From Ruminococcaceae bacterium UBA1404 (GTDB lineage: Bacteria > Bacillota > Clostridia > Oscillospirales > Ruminococcaceae), in assembly GCA_002305075.1 (NCBI GenBank), contig DBQC01000006.1, positions 54,511 to 118,510 of the forward strand: a DNA stretch of 64,000 nucleotides, read 5' to 3'. Of this stretch, positions 8,223 through 16,748 are shown in pieces (the first letter of the stretch is position 1; the number at the start of each line of letters is the position of its first letter). A program made the position numbers and the translations under genes. The notes beneath the pieces were generated by a model. The model was not told the DNA's origin and searched no databases. It saw nothing but the letters and a program-made list of their open reading frames with translations.

Positions 8223-9743
8223 ATGAACCTGAGTGTTACAAAAGGGCCCATTGGGATAAGTGAGCTCGTATACAGCACCACCGCCGAGCAAGCCATAGAA
8301 TGCGATGTTATGCTGCCCGACTACTGCCCCGATATGGTGCGCATACTCTGCTGCGAGGCCGATGTGGTGCAGTCCAGCTTATCCCACCATGGGCAGCGGC
8401 TCACCCTAGATGGCACGGTGGGCCTTACTGTGCTCTACCAAAGCGCCGAGGGAGGTGTGCGCCGCACCGAATACAAGCTGCCTTTTTCCCACAGCATGGA
8501 CCTAAAGTCCGCCGACGAGGGTTCCATGGTAACCGCCGTGGCCGACCTGAGCTACATAAACTGCCGGGCGGTGGGCCCAAGGCGGCTGGATGTGCGGGGA
8601 GCCATTGCCATTGGAGTTAAGGTATGGGCCCAAAAGGAAGAGGAGGCCGTAGTGGCCGCCGAAGGCGAGGGCATTCAGCTTAAACTAAAGGAGATGGAGG
8701 CCTGCCGTGTTGTGGGGCGTCTCTGCCTTCCGCTGCGCCAGACCGAGGATCTTGACCTGCCCCAGAACACCCCTGCCCCCACGGCGGTGCTGCGGGCCAC
8801 CGGCAGCGCCACCATAAGCGAGTGTCGGGCGCTGGACGGACGGGTGGTGCTAAAAGGGGAGATTGCCCTGCGCATCTGCTACACCACCGACGAGACCGGC
8901 CGCCACACCGATGTGGCCGAATATCTGCTGCCCTTAAGCCAAATTGCCGACGCCCCGGCCGCCCGGGAGGGCGCCAGCTGCACCGCAGCGCTGCGGGTGT
9001 GCGGCGTGGATGTGGAGTTAGGCGAGGATATGGCGGGAGAGAGTGTGTTCACCGTGGAAGTGCATATGCTGGCCTTTGTGCATTTGTGCGAGAATATGGC
9101 GCTGCAGTTGGCTACCGACTGCTACTCCACCCGCTATCCCTGCGAGGGCAAGAAAAAGCCTGTGCCTGTGGCGGGCAGCGGCTATGTAGCCCAGGAGCGC
9201 AAGCCCTATAAGGCCACGCTGAATGTGGGGGAGGACCTGGAGCAGATAAACTGCCTGTGGGCCCGGCCCCAAAAAGTAAGCTGCCAGACCACCGCCGAGG
9301 GTAGCCAGGTTACCGGTATGCTTCGCATCGGCATTTTGGGCCAGACAGCCGACGGGGTGGACTTCAGAGAGCGCCAAACCGACTTTACCCTGCCGCTGCC
9401 CCAGCGGGTGGGGCCCGATTTTACCCCCGAGGTGGGGGTCACCCTACCCGAGGGCAGTCTGTCGGGCATTGGAGAAATGGAGCTGGAATGCGACATCTGG
9501 GTGGTGGGCGCCGCCTCGGATGGGGCCACCATGGAGGTTCTCACCGACATCGCCCTGACCGACGACCGGCCCTTTGAGGCCGACCCGGCGGTGGGCATAC
9601 GCATCTACTACGCTCAGCCCGGCGAGAGCGTGTGGGACATTGCCAAGCGCTACCATGTGGCTCAGGGCCGCATCCTTGAGGACAACGAGCTCAGCTCGGA
9701 TACACTCAGTGCCCGCCGGGCGCTTATCATACCAACCGTATAA
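8223..9743 (+). CDS. sipL: SPOCS and LysM domain coat morphogenetic protein (SipL-like)
   Basis: 506 residues, ATG preceded by GGGAGGAG. Repeated DUF3794/SPOCS beta domains occupy most of the protein, and a C-terminal LysM domain spans about 459-506 (IYYAQPGESVWDIAKRYHV and a LIIPT end). This is the architecture of C. difficile SipL, whose LysM domain binds SpoIVA, and it is the functional counterpart of B. subtilis SpoVID. Placement between spoVM and spoIVA supports the name. Length matches SipL (about 520 residues). Confidence 0.87.
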   Translation: MNLSVTKGPIGISELVYSTTAEQAIECDVMLPDYCPDMVRILCCEADVVQSSLSHHGQRLTLDGTVGLTVLYQSAEGGVRRTEYKLPFSHSMDLKSADEGSMVTAVADLSYINCRAVGPRRLDVRGAIAIGVKVWAQKEEEAVVAAEGEGIQLKLKEMEACRVVGRLCLPLRQTEDLDLPQNTPAPTAVLRATGSATISECRALDGRVVLKGEIALRICYTTDETGRHTDVAEYLLPLSQIADAPAAREGASCTAALRVCGVDVELGEDMAGESVFTVEVHMLAFVHLCENMALQLATDCYSTRYPCEGKKKPVPVAGSGYVAQERKPYKATLNVGEDLEQINCLWARPQKVSCQTTAEGSQVTGMLRIGILGQTADGVDFRERQTDFTLPLPQRVGPDFTPEVGVTLPEGSLSGIGEMELECDIWVVGAASDGATMEVLTDIALTDDRPFEADPAVGIRIYYAQPGESVWDIAKRYHVAQGRILEDNELSSDTLSARRALIIPTV

Positions 9744-9764
9744 AGGAAAGGGGGCAATGAAGGC

Positions 9765-11243
9765 ATGGAAGATCGCAACATCTACTCGGAAATTGGAGCC
9801 CGCACCGACGGCGACATCTATATCGGTGTGGTAGGGCCGGTGCGCACCGGCAAGTCTACATTCATCAAGCGCTTTATGGAAACCCTTGTGCTGCCCAACA
9901 TCCCCGACGGCCCCCGGCGGGAGCGGGCGGTGGATGAGCTACCCCAGTCGGCAGCCGGACGCACCATTATGACCACCGAGCCCAAGTTCGTGCCCGAGGA
10001 AGCCGTGGAAATCCATATGGACGAGAGCGCAGTTCTCAGGGTGCGCATGGTGGACTGCGTGGGCTACATTGTGCCCAGCAGCCTTGGCTATATTGAGGAA
10101 GATCAGCCCCGCATGGTGGTAACCCCCTGGTTCGAACGGCCCATACCCTTTAACATGGCCGCCGAAATAGGCACCCGCAAGGTGATTAACGACCATTCCA
10201 CCATCGGGCTGGTGGTTACCACCGACGGCAGCATCTCGGATATTCCCAGAGCCGAGTATCAGGAGGCTGAGGAGCGGGTTATCGCCGAGCTGCAAGAGAT
10301 TGGCAAGCCCTTTGTGGTGCTGCTAAACTGTGTGGAGCCCCGCAGTACCGAGGCTCAGGACCTAAGGGAGGAGCTGGCCGCCCGGTACGAGGTGCCGGTG
10401 ATCGCCCTTTCCTGCCCCGATCTGGAGGAAGAGGACATCCGCATGATTTTGGCCCAGGTTCTCTACCAGTTCCCCGTGCGGGAGGTGGCGGTGGAGCTGC
10501 CCGGCTGGATTGTGACGCTGCCCGGAGGTCACTGGCTTAAAAATGCCCTCTATGGCGCCATAAGAGAAGGGCTGTTTGAAGTAAATCGCATCAGCGAGCT
10601 GCCTCGCCAAATGGGGGCCATCAGCGACTGCGAGCATGTGGACTATGTGGGCATGCAAAAGGTGGATTTTGGCACCGGTAAAGCCCGTATGCAAATCGCC
10701 GTTAAGAGCGAGCTGTTTTTCCGGGTGCTCTGCGAGGCCACCGGAATGGCCATCCAGAGCGAGAGCGAGCTCATCCCGCTGCTCATGGATCTGGTGGCCA
10801 CCAAAAACGAGTACGAGAAGTATCGAGGGGCCCTTGAGGAGGTAAGCGCCACCGGCTACGGCATCGTTATGCCCACCACCCGGGAGATGTCTCTCGAGAC
10901 CCCCGAGATTGTCAAACAGGGCGGCCGCTATGGTGTGCGGCTGCGGGCCAGCGCCCCCTCCATCCACATGATGCGGGCCGACATCAGTACCGAGGTGTCG
11001 CCCATTGTGGGCAGCGAGCAGCAGAGCGAGGACCTTGTAAGCTATCTTATGGAGGAGTTCGAAACCGACCCCATCAAGATTTGGAATAGCAACATCTTTG
11101 GCAAGAGCCTGCAGGAGCTGGTGAGCGAAGGGGTGCGGGGCAAGCTCTACCGTATGCCTCCCGATGCCCGCCTCAAACTCCAGGAGACCATCGAACGGGT
11201 GGTCAACGAGGGTTGCTCGGGCCTTATCTGCATCATTCTTTAA
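9765..11243 (+). CDS. spoIVA: Stage IV sporulation protein A, coat basement ATPase
   Basis: 492 residues, typical for SpoIVA. An N-terminal TRAFAC-like ATPase has the Walker A GPVRTGKST at 24-32. The C-terminus ends in GCSGLICIIL, the conserved tail used for polymerisation and for SpoVM contact. SpoIVA polymerises on the outer forespore membrane at SpoVM-marked sites. Only 21 bases separate it from sipL, so they form one transcription unit ending at the hairpin near 11356. Confidence 0.96.
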   Translation: MEDRNIYSEIGARTDGDIYIGVVGPVRTGKSTFIKRFMETLVLPNIPDGPRRERAVDELPQSAAGRTIMTTEPKFVPEEAVEIHMDESAVLRVRMVDCVGYIVPSSLGYIEEDQPRMVVTPWFERPIPFNMAAEIGTRKVINDHSTIGLVVTTDGSISDIPRAEYQEAEERVIAELQEIGKPFVVLLNCVEPRSTEAQDLREELAARYEVPVIALSCPDLEEEDIRMILAQVLYQFPVREVAVELPGWIVTLPGGHWLKNALYGAIREGLFEVNRISELPRQMGAISDCEHVDYVGMQKVDFGTGKARMQIAVKSELFFRVLCEATGMAIQSESELIPLLMDLVATKNEYEKYRGALEEVSATGYGIVMPTTREMSLETPEIVKQGGRYGVRLRASAPSIHMMRADISTEVSPIVGSEQQSEDLVSYLMEEFETDPIKIWNSNIFGKSLQELVSEGVRGKLYRMPPDARLKLQETIERVVNEGCSGLICIIL

Positions 11244-11355
11244 CGCCTTGTATGCAGCCGCCCCTTGATAGCGCCTTCTCTGTATGGGACCGGACGGCAA
11301 GCGCCGGGATAATGGTAGCGGCCGATACCCCCTTAAGAGCCAACGCCGCCTTAAT

Positions 11356-11388
11356 AAAAACCTCCCTCGCAGCTGCGGGGGAGGTTTT
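11356..11388 (+). terminator. Terminator after spoIVA
   Basis: AAAACCTCCC pairs with GGGAGGTTTT around an inner CGCAGCTGCG palindrome, giving a long A-stem-T hairpin that could work in both directions. Confidence 0.85.
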
Positions 11389-11403
11389 AGCTTATAGTGA
11401 AGC

Positions 11404-11440
11404 CCCGGGCCGGTTCTTTTCACAGAGAGGTCGGCCCGGG
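11404..11440. terminator. Second hairpin between converging spoIVA and the ATPase gene
   Basis: CCCGGGCCG (11404-11412) pairs with CGGCCCGGG (11432-11440), a perfect 9-base stem with a 19-base loop and a short T run. It probably backs up termination for the minus-strand gene that ends at 11459. Confidence 0.5.
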
Positions 11441-11458
11441 TTTAAAGCGCCGGGGGGA

Positions 11459-12553
11459 TTATGCCTCCCCCGCAACCGCCTTTAGGATGGGGGCGGTCAG
11501 GGAGTCGAGATGCTCATAATCCATAGCGGGGCGATAAAGCGCCTCCAAATGGTGGTGCAGCTCTCTGGCCTGACGCACCGAATCCTCGGCATGGCCAAGC
11601 ATCTGAATGGCGGCTTTGCGGCAAAAGGCCATGCGCTTTTTATAGGCTCTAAGGCCCTCGGTGTCGGTAAAACGGCGGGCGTTGATAATGCGGTCGGGAT
11701 TTACATCGGGGGCCATCAGGCGATTATGAGTCATAAAGCCCAGCGACAGCTCGGGGATAAACAGATGCTCAAGGCGCTCCATGGGGGCCAGGGGGCTGTA
11801 GCAGCTTATAATGTCGTAGCCCGCCTCCAGTGCGGCCTGCCGCAGTTCTTTAAGCAGAGCCGGGGCCGACACGGCGTAGTCGTCCTCAAGCAGGGTGATG
11901 CTGTCGGCCAGCGCCGGGCCGGTATCCTGCAGGGTGTGGTAACCCTGGTCGGTAAGCGCAGACAAAAACCGAACCCGCTCGCTGCCCTCCCGGTGGCGGG
12001 GCTTTAGGCTGCGGGCGGCAATGCGGGCGGCGGTTTTGCGCACTTTGTCCATATCGGTAAAGCGCTCAGCTGTGCGGGCGTTGTCGCTGAGCAGTGCGGC
12101 CGCGGCGGCCATAAAGCGGTCGGCCTGACGGTGCAGCATAGCCGACTGCTCGGCGGTGGCGATAATCTTCTCCCGAAGTGGGGTTAGCTTCTCGGTGTCG
12201 TAGCAGTCGCCCAGCGCCACAAGACGCTCAAAAAGCCCCGGATACTTGGGCTCGATGACATGGGGGGGTGTGCCGTCGGCCAGCGCAAGGCCCAAATCGG
12301 GCAGCACCACGGCATCCAGGCTCTTAAGGTCAGAGGCACAGTGTATGTATTCGATCTCCCCGATATCTTCGCGATTTTGGGCCGCCTGGCCGACCTTTTT
12401 TAGCAGTGTAGACTTTCCGCTGCCCGGGCCGCCCTTAAGCACATAGAGCGTATTTAGAAGATGGGGGTTTGTTATTTGATCAAACCGCGACACAAATCCA
12501 ACCGGCGAATGGGTGCCGAGAAAGAATCTTAAAATTTTCGGCTCGCTCACCAT
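11459..12553 (-). CDS. P-loop ATPase of the PRK06851 type, unknown function
   Basis: 364 residues, ATG with GGAGG upstream. Walker A GGPGSGKST is at 41-49. The second half looks like a duplicated NTPase domain in which the P-loop position is degenerate (LLEDDYAVSAPALL), followed by a CYSPLAP segment and a basic, helical C-terminus. This matches a conserved but unstudied Firmicutes family of two-domain ATPases. It lies 116 bases downstream of the uracil-DNA glycosylase gene, with a terminator between them. Function is unknown. Confidence 0.75.
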   Translation of the reverse strand: MVSEPKILRFFLGTHSPVGFVSRFDQITNPHLLNTLYVLKGGPGSGKSTLLKKVGQAAQNREDIGEIEYIHCASDLKSLDAVVLPDLGLALADGTPPHVIEPKYPGLFERLVALGDCYDTEKLTPLREKIIATAEQSAMLHRQADRFMAAAAALLSDNARTAERFTDMDKVRKTAARIAARSLKPRHREGSERVRFLSALTDQGYHTLQDTGPALADSITLLEDDYAVSAPALLKELRQAALEAGYDIISCYSPLAPMERLEHLFIPELSLGFMTHNRLMAPDVNPDRIINARRFTDTEGLRAYKKRMAFCRKAAIQMLGHAEDSVRQARELHHHLEALYRPAMDYEHLDSLTAPILKAVAGEA

Positions 12554-12622
12554 AATTCCTCCTTCAAACTTTCTACCCCATGTTATGTGACGACAGGAGG
12601 GATTGCCACCAAGCAGGACGCG

Positions 12623-12653
12623 AAAAACCGCCCTTCCAAGGCGGAAAGGCGGT
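12623..12653 (-). terminator. Terminator after the uracil-DNA glycosylase gene
   Basis: On the minus strand ACCGCC...GGCGGT forms a stem followed by a T5 run. Confidence 0.65.
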
Positions 12654-12669
12654 AAATTGGTCGGCAGGG

Positions 12670-13242
12670 TCAGTTATAAACCTCGGGACAGACCTGGCGG
12701 ATCTTGCTGCGCAGGCGCAGAAAATCGCCAAAGGCGTCGGGCTTTTGACGGGGGTTGCGCAGCAGCGCCGCAGGGTGGAAGGTGCCCATCATCAGGCGGC
12801 CTTGCAGCTCGAAGAACTGCCCGTGCTGCTGGGTGACCTTAAAATCGGCAAACATAAGCGCCTGCGCAGCCACCCGTCCCACGCACACGATGATGGCCGG
12901 GTTAATCAGCGCAATCTGCTGCTCTAAGAGCTCCATGCACTGGGCCATCTCCTCGGCCGAGGGGTCGCGGTTTTGGGGCGGTCGGCATTTGACCATGTTG
13001 GCGATGAACACATTGCGCTCCCGGCTTAAATCGACGGTGGAGAGCAGCAGGTCTAAGAGTTTGCCCGAGCGTCCCACAAAGGGGCGGCCCAGCTCGTCCT
13101 CGGTGGCGCCGGGGGCCTCGCCAATCAGCATGACCCGGGCGTCGGGCGGACCCTCGCCGAATACAGTGTGGGTGCGAATTTCACAGAGGCCGCAGCGCCG
13201 GCAATTTAAAAGCTGGTTTTTCAAGGTGTCAAAAGCAGTCAT
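12670..13242 (-). CDS. Uracil-DNA glycosylase, family 4 (iron-sulfur type)
   Basis: 190 residues, ATG with AAAGGAGG upstream. N-terminal cysteines C14 and C17 plus later cysteines in VKCRPP and IVCVG fit the four cluster ligands of family 4 UDG. Motif GEAPGATEDELGRPFVG holds the active site, and HPAALLRNP is the C-terminal DNA-contact motif. It removes uracil from DNA as the first step of base excision repair. A modest promoter lies at 13271-13298. Confidence 0.93.
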   Translation of the reverse strand: MTAFDTLKNQLLNCRRCGLCEIRTHTVFGEGPPDARVMLIGEAPGATEDELGRPFVGRSGKLLDLLLSTVDLSRERNVFIANMVKCRPPQNRDPSAEEMAQCMELLEQQIALINPAIIVCVGRVAAQALMFADFKVTQQHGQFFELQGRLMMGTFHPAALLRNPRQKPDAFGDFLRLRSKIRQVCPEVYN

Positions 13243-13270
13243 GGCGGGCCTCCTTTGGATGGTTTATCCC

Positions 13271-13298
13271 AGTATAACACATTTTGTGCGGCTGTACA
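13271..13298 (-). promoter_or_regulatory. Promoter for the uracil-DNA glycosylase gene
   Basis: Minus strand TGTACA, 16 bases, TATACT. Good -10, weak -35. Confidence 0.5.
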
Positions 13299-13318
13299 GC
13301 TTTGCCTAATCCCATATG

Positions 13319-13348
13319 TTGACAAGGGCCGCCCGCCTCGACTATAAT
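13319..13348 (+). promoter_or_regulatory. SigA promoter for the PduL gene
   Basis: TTGACA (13319-13324), 18 bases, TATAAT (13343-13348): both hexamers are perfect consensus. Confidence 0.85.
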
Positions 13349-13393
13349 GAGAAAAAGATAGTCTTATTATTGTCGATTATAGGAGGCATTTAC

Positions 13394-13969
13394 TTGATAA
13401 ACAAAGTGCTAGTAGAAACCAGTGCCCGCCATCTCCATGTAACCGAGGAGGATCTTGCCACGCTGTTTGGTCCGGGTGCCACACTCACCCACAAAAAAGA
13501 TCTCTCACAGCCCGGTCAGTATGCCTGCGAGGAGCGGGTGGATTTGGTTGGCCCCAAGAACACCCTAAAAAATGTGATTATTCTCGGCCCCTGCCGCAAA
13601 GCCACCCAGGTAGAAGTCTCGCTGACCGATGCCCGCACCCTAGGTTGCGAGGCTCCGGTGCGCGAGTCGGGCGATATTGCCGGCAGCGGTTCCATCAAGC
13701 TGGTGGGTCCCAAGGGCGAGGTGGAGCTTAAGGAGGGCGTGATTGCCGCCAAGCGCCACATCCACATGACCCCCGAGGATGCCGCCGCCATGGGCCTTGA
13801 AGATAAGCAGATTGTCAGCGTTAAGGTGGAGAGCGCTGCCCGCTCCCTCACCTTTGGCGATGTGGTATTGCGGGTAAGTTCGTCCTTCGCCACCGCCATG
13901 CATATCGACACCGACGAGGCCAATGCCGCCGGTTTGTCGGGCGAGGTTTACGGCGAGATTATTAAGTAA
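13394..13969 (+). CDS. pduL: Phosphate acyltransferase (PduL/EutD2-like phosphotransacylase)
   Basis: 191 residues from TTG 13394, which has a perfect AGGAGG 7 bases upstream. An earlier in-frame start at 13316 would lie upstream of the promoter and is rejected. Two PduL half-barrels carry the zinc-binding histidines in SARHLHV and KRHIHMTP. PduL exchanges acyl groups between CoA and phosphate. No microcompartment genes are nearby and no encapsulation peptide is evident, so it probably serves as a free phosphotransacetylase. Single-gene unit with its own promoter and terminator. Confidence 0.9.
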   Translation: MINKVLVETSARHLHVTEEDLATLFGPGATLTHKKDLSQPGQYACEERVDLVGPKNTLKNVIILGPCRKATQVEVSLTDARTLGCEAPVRESGDIAGSGSIKLVGPKGEVELKEGVIAAKRHIHMTPEDAAAMGLEDKQIVSVKVESAARSLTFGDVVLRVSSSFATAMHIDTDEANAAGLSGEVYGEIIK

Positions 13970-13985
13970 GCTATAAACAAAGCCA

Positions 13986-14019
13986 ATACCGCCCCCACTG
14001 TGTGCAGAGGGGGCGGTAT
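13986..14019 (+). terminator. Hairpin after the PduL gene
   Basis: ATACCGCCCCC (13986-13996) pairs with GGGGGCGGTAT (14009-14019); the T run is poor. Confidence 0.65.
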
Positions 14020-14050
14020 GTTGTCATAAGTCTTAAAGGGGGAGAGCACC

Positions 14051-14953
14051 ATGCGTCTCTCAAACACCACCAGCGCCTGTATGACCCGGCAGGACGGCAG
14101 CCGCATTCCCATCAATGAGGGTATAGAGCTGCTGTATGCGGCCGGCTTTAGAGGGGTGGATATCCATCTGGCCGACAGTATTTACCGACAGACCGAGCTG
14201 ACCCGGGACGACTGGAAAGACTGGGCCCACAAAACAAAAGAGCAGATGGACAGCTTAGGTATGGTGGCCGGACAGTCTCATGCGCCCTTTTACAATGTGC
14301 TAAGCCCCGATATAGACGACCGGGATTACAAGGAGGAGATGGTGCGGCGAGCCATTATCGCCTCGGCGGTGATGGGGGTCAAATGGGTGACCCTCCACCC
14401 GGGCACCAACTTTGCCGACGGCCGCCTAAGTAGAGGCCTTGATGGGAACATAGCGTATTTTAGCCGACATTTAGAGCTGGCCGAGCAGGTGGGCGTCGGC
14501 ATCGCCATAGAGAACCTGCCCGACCTGCGCCAGACCGCCACCGACCCCACGGGCAAGGTGGAGCGGGTGCAGCGGCGCTTTGGGGCCGCCCTCGAGGAGC
14601 TGACCGGGCTGGTGGATCATCTTAGCGAGCGCTTTGGCAATGTGGGCATCTGCTGGGATATGGGGCATGCCCATATATCGGGGCACGACCAGAGCTGGTG
14701 CCTGCGGCAGATAGGCGGGCGGCTCAAGTCCATTCATGTGCACGACAACAAAGGTGACCGGGATGTCCATATGCCACCCTATTCGGGCAGTGTGGACTGG
14801 CAGCCCATTATAAGTACGCTGCGGGATATAGGCTACACCGGCGACTTTGCCTTAGAGTGTTTTCGCTTTACAAACCAGCTGCCTCAGCCGCTGATGGCCG
14901 AGGCGCTGCGCTACAGCTACTGTGTGGGCGAGCAGCTTCTCTCGCTGGCTTAA
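14051..14953 (+). CDS. Sugar phosphate isomerase/epimerase-like TIM barrel protein
   Basis: 300 residues, ATG with AAAGGGGGAG upstream. AP-endonuclease-2/xylose-isomerase-like TIM barrel. The strand-end motifs carry likely metal ligands: SHAPFYN, TLHPGTNF, AIENLPD, CWDMGHAHISG, HVHDNKGDRDVHMPP and LECFRF. Such proteins isomerise or epimerise sugars and inositols, and the substrate cannot be read from sequence. No transporter or kinase sits beside it. Flanked by hairpins on both sides, so a single-gene unit. Confidence 0.82.
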   Translation: MRLSNTTSACMTRQDGSRIPINEGIELLYAAGFRGVDIHLADSIYRQTELTRDDWKDWAHKTKEQMDSLGMVAGQSHAPFYNVLSPDIDDRDYKEEMVRRAIIASAVMGVKWVTLHPGTNFADGRLSRGLDGNIAYFSRHLELAEQVGVGIAIENLPDLRQTATDPTGKVERVQRRFGAALEELTGLVDHLSERFGNVGICWDMGHAHISGHDQSWCLRQIGGRLKSIHVHDNKGDRDVHMPPYSGSVDWQPIISTLRDIGYTGDFALECFRFTNQLPQPLMAEALRYSYCVGEQLLSLA

Positions 14954-14996
14954 CCCCCGCCTAAAGCCACATGGTGCACCTTTAATCATAAAAAAG

Positions 14997-15026
14997 GGGA
15001 GTAAAGCTTCAAGCTTTACTCCCTTT
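14997..15026. terminator. Bidirectional terminator
   Basis: GGGAGTAAAGCTT (14997-15009) and AAGCTTTACTCCC (15011-15023) form a perfect 13-base stem, with A-rich left and T-rich right flanks. It serves the converging TIM-barrel and PAP2 genes and covers the last codons of the PAP2 gene. Confidence 0.85.
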
Positions 15027-15834
15027 CACGGTAGCGCAAAAACATCACCAGAGCGGGGTAGGGGCCGCTGGCCACAAAGAGCAGTATAAAGTAGCGTGCA
15101 AAGTCGTAGGGCAGCCCCGCGGGCAGCAGCCGGCGCAGCACAAGGCCCAGCGCAATCTCTACTGCGACCACCCCTGCAAGAGCCATAAGGTTCCGGCCGG
15201 CTCGTGCGCTTATGCGAAACTTTACCCAAAGGTCGTCCACATAGCATCCGGCCGTAAGCCCGCACAGGGCGGCCACGGCCTTGACCGTATCGGCCGAGGG
15301 GGGCGCAAGGCGAAAGGAAGCCAGCATCAGCAGACAGACGGCGGCATAAAGCATCTTTGCATCCCACAAATAGTGGGCGGCCAGGGCGCTTATGGCCGCA
15401 ATGAGCAGACCCAGCAGCAGGCCGGCTGCCACATCGCTGGGGTTGTGCAGACCCAGGTAAACCCGGGAGAGAGCCACGGTCAGCGATAGAACCACCCCGG
15501 TTAGATAAATGGGCCAGCGCCGATAATAAAAGCTCAGCACGCCCCAGGTGGTGGCCGAGGTTTGGGCGTGTCCGCTGGGCATACTATAAGAATAGGGGTA
15601 GCCGTCCGGCGTGTAGTCTACGGCTACGCTGTCGGGATTGATAGAACGCACACCCGGCAGACCGATGGGGCGCCTAAAGCGCAGAGCATCTTTTATAAAG
15701 CCGCCTAGGGCAAAGCTGAGCAGACCCGTAAAGCTCAGGCGGCGACCTAGGTCCTTGTCCACGCAAAAATAACACAAAAGGCTAAGCAACACCACAAAAC
15801 CGGTGGCGCCCAGCTCGGACACGGCCACAAACAA
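15016..15834 (-). CDS. PAP2-superfamily membrane phosphatase
   Basis: At least 272 residues. The three PAP2 motifs are present: KDALRFRRP, YSMPSGHAQTS and SRVYLGLHNPSDV, between multiple hydrophobic helices. Likely a lipid phosphate or undecaprenyl-pyrophosphate phosphatase facing outward. The nearest ATG/GTG/TTG start is TTG 15834. The frame stays open further upstream and encodes a typical PAP2 N-terminus (IRAIQQFSSPFFDALF), so translation probably starts at CTG 15900 or 15897, just after AAGGAG at 15910-15915. The only nearby ATG (15907) is out of frame. Confidence 0.85.
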   Translation of the reverse strand: MFVAVSELGATGFVVLLSLLCYFCVDKDLGRRLSFTGLLSFALGGFIKDALRFRRPIGLPGVRSINPDSVAVDYTPDGYPYSYSMPSGHAQTSATTWGVLSFYYRRWPIYLTGVVLSLTVALSRVYLGLHNPSDVAAGLLLGLLIAAISALAAHYLWDAKMLYAAVCLLMLASFRLAPPSADTVKAVAALCGLTAGCYVDDLWVKFRISARAGRNLMALAGVVAVEIALGLVLRRLLPAGLPYDFARYFILLFVASGPYPALVMFLRYRERE

Positions 15835-16052
15835 AGCATCGAAAAAGGGGCTGGAAAATTGCTGAATGGCTCGGATAAGCGTATAATCGGCGGGCAGCAG
15901 AGCGCATCGCTCCTTTATATAGGGTATGGGGCACCCGAGTGCCAGCTATGGCAAAATAGTAGCACGAATGCCCGCAATCTGTCAAAGGTTGGACAGACTT
16001 TTTCCAGTATAGTATAAAAGCCGAAAAACCGCATAAAAATTGCAAAAAGCCC

Positions 16053-16081
16053 TTGCAATGGGTCCTTGGCTGTGGTATGAT
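16053..16081 (+). promoter_or_regulatory. Promoter of the S10 ribosomal operon
   Basis: TTGCAA (16053-16058), 17 bases, TATGAT (16076-16081). Best SigA match in the gap before rpsJ; predicts a leader of about 260 nt. Confidence 0.8.
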
Positions 16082-16087
16082 AGCCAA

Positions 16088-16348
16088 GCGTGACTGCAAA
16101 AGATATGCGATGAAGCGGGAGGTTGCCGCCCTTGGCGGGTTTTTCCGCGGAGTATGTCCGATTTAAAACCGGGCGGATTATTATTGAGCCGTGTGCCATT
16201 TGCGGCTTAACATGGGCGTTTTGCGCTTGGATCCCCGGCTAGACTGGCGACAGTTTAACCGGTTTTTGTATGGGGCCTTGCGAAACACCCGGAACCGTGT
16301 TCAATAATAAAATCGCAATCCAACACATGAAAAACAGGAGGCGATATT
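16088..16348 (+). promoter_or_regulatory. Structured 5' leader of the S10 operon
   Basis: About 260 untranslated bases. Near the 5' end GCGGGA (16115-16120) pairs with TTCCGC (16143-16148) around an inner CCGCC-CTT-GGCGG hairpin followed by GTTTTT. This looks like an attenuator or ribosomal-protein-binding site. Further IR-like segments (AAACCGGGCGG, GGATCCCCGGC) follow. Such leaders let an r-protein repress its own operon; which protein would act here is unknown. Confidence 0.5.
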
Positions 16349-16663
16349 TTGGCAGTCAAAAAGAATCAGATAAGGATTAGGCTAAAAAGCTACGACAGCC
16401 GCTTGGTGGATACATCGGCCGCGCGGATCGTCGAGGCGGCTCAGCGCACCGGCGCGCAGGTTTCGGGACCCATTCCCCTGCCCACCCAGCGCCGCATCAT
16501 CACCATTCTGCGCTCTCCCCACAAGCACAAGGACAGCCGGGAGCAGTTTGAGGCTCGGGTGCACAAGCGGCTGATCGATGTGCTTAGTCCCTCGCCCAAA
16601 ACGGTGGAGGAGCTCACCAGACTCGAGCTACCCGCCGGTGTCGAGATTGAAATTAAGCTGTAA
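16349..16663 (+). CDS. rpsJ: 30S ribosomal protein S10
   Basis: 104 residues from a TTG start with CAGGAGG upstream. Full-length S10 (NusE) with the [10 protein letters not shown]-terminus and the [10 protein letters not shown] loop. Part of the 30S head and of the NusB antitermination complex. First gene of the S10 operon, separated from rplC by an 85-base gap that holds a perfect hairpin. Confidence 0.97.
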   Translation: MAVKKNQIRIRLKSYDSRLVDTSAARIVEAAQRTGAQVSGPIPLPTQRRIITILRSPHKHKDSREQFEARVHKRLIDVLSPSPKTVEELTRLELPAGVEIEIKL

Positions 16664-16701
16664 AGGTAAGAGCGCTGCCATAGAGCGCGCTAAAAGGTCA
16701 A

Positions 16702-16721
16702 GTTGACGGACTGCCGTCAAC
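16702..16721 (+). repeat. Perfect hairpin between rpsJ and rplC
   Basis: GTTGACGG (16702-16709), loop ACTG, CCGTCAAC (16714-16721). No T run follows, so more likely an RNA processing or protein-binding element than a terminator. Confidence 0.5.
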
Positions 16722-16748
16722 CAATAACCGAAGGAGGAAGACATTCCC

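Noticed and set aside
13316..13393. Upstream extension of the PduL protein
   Set aside because: The consensus promoter (13319-13348) lies inside it, and TTG 13394 has a perfect ribosome binding site.
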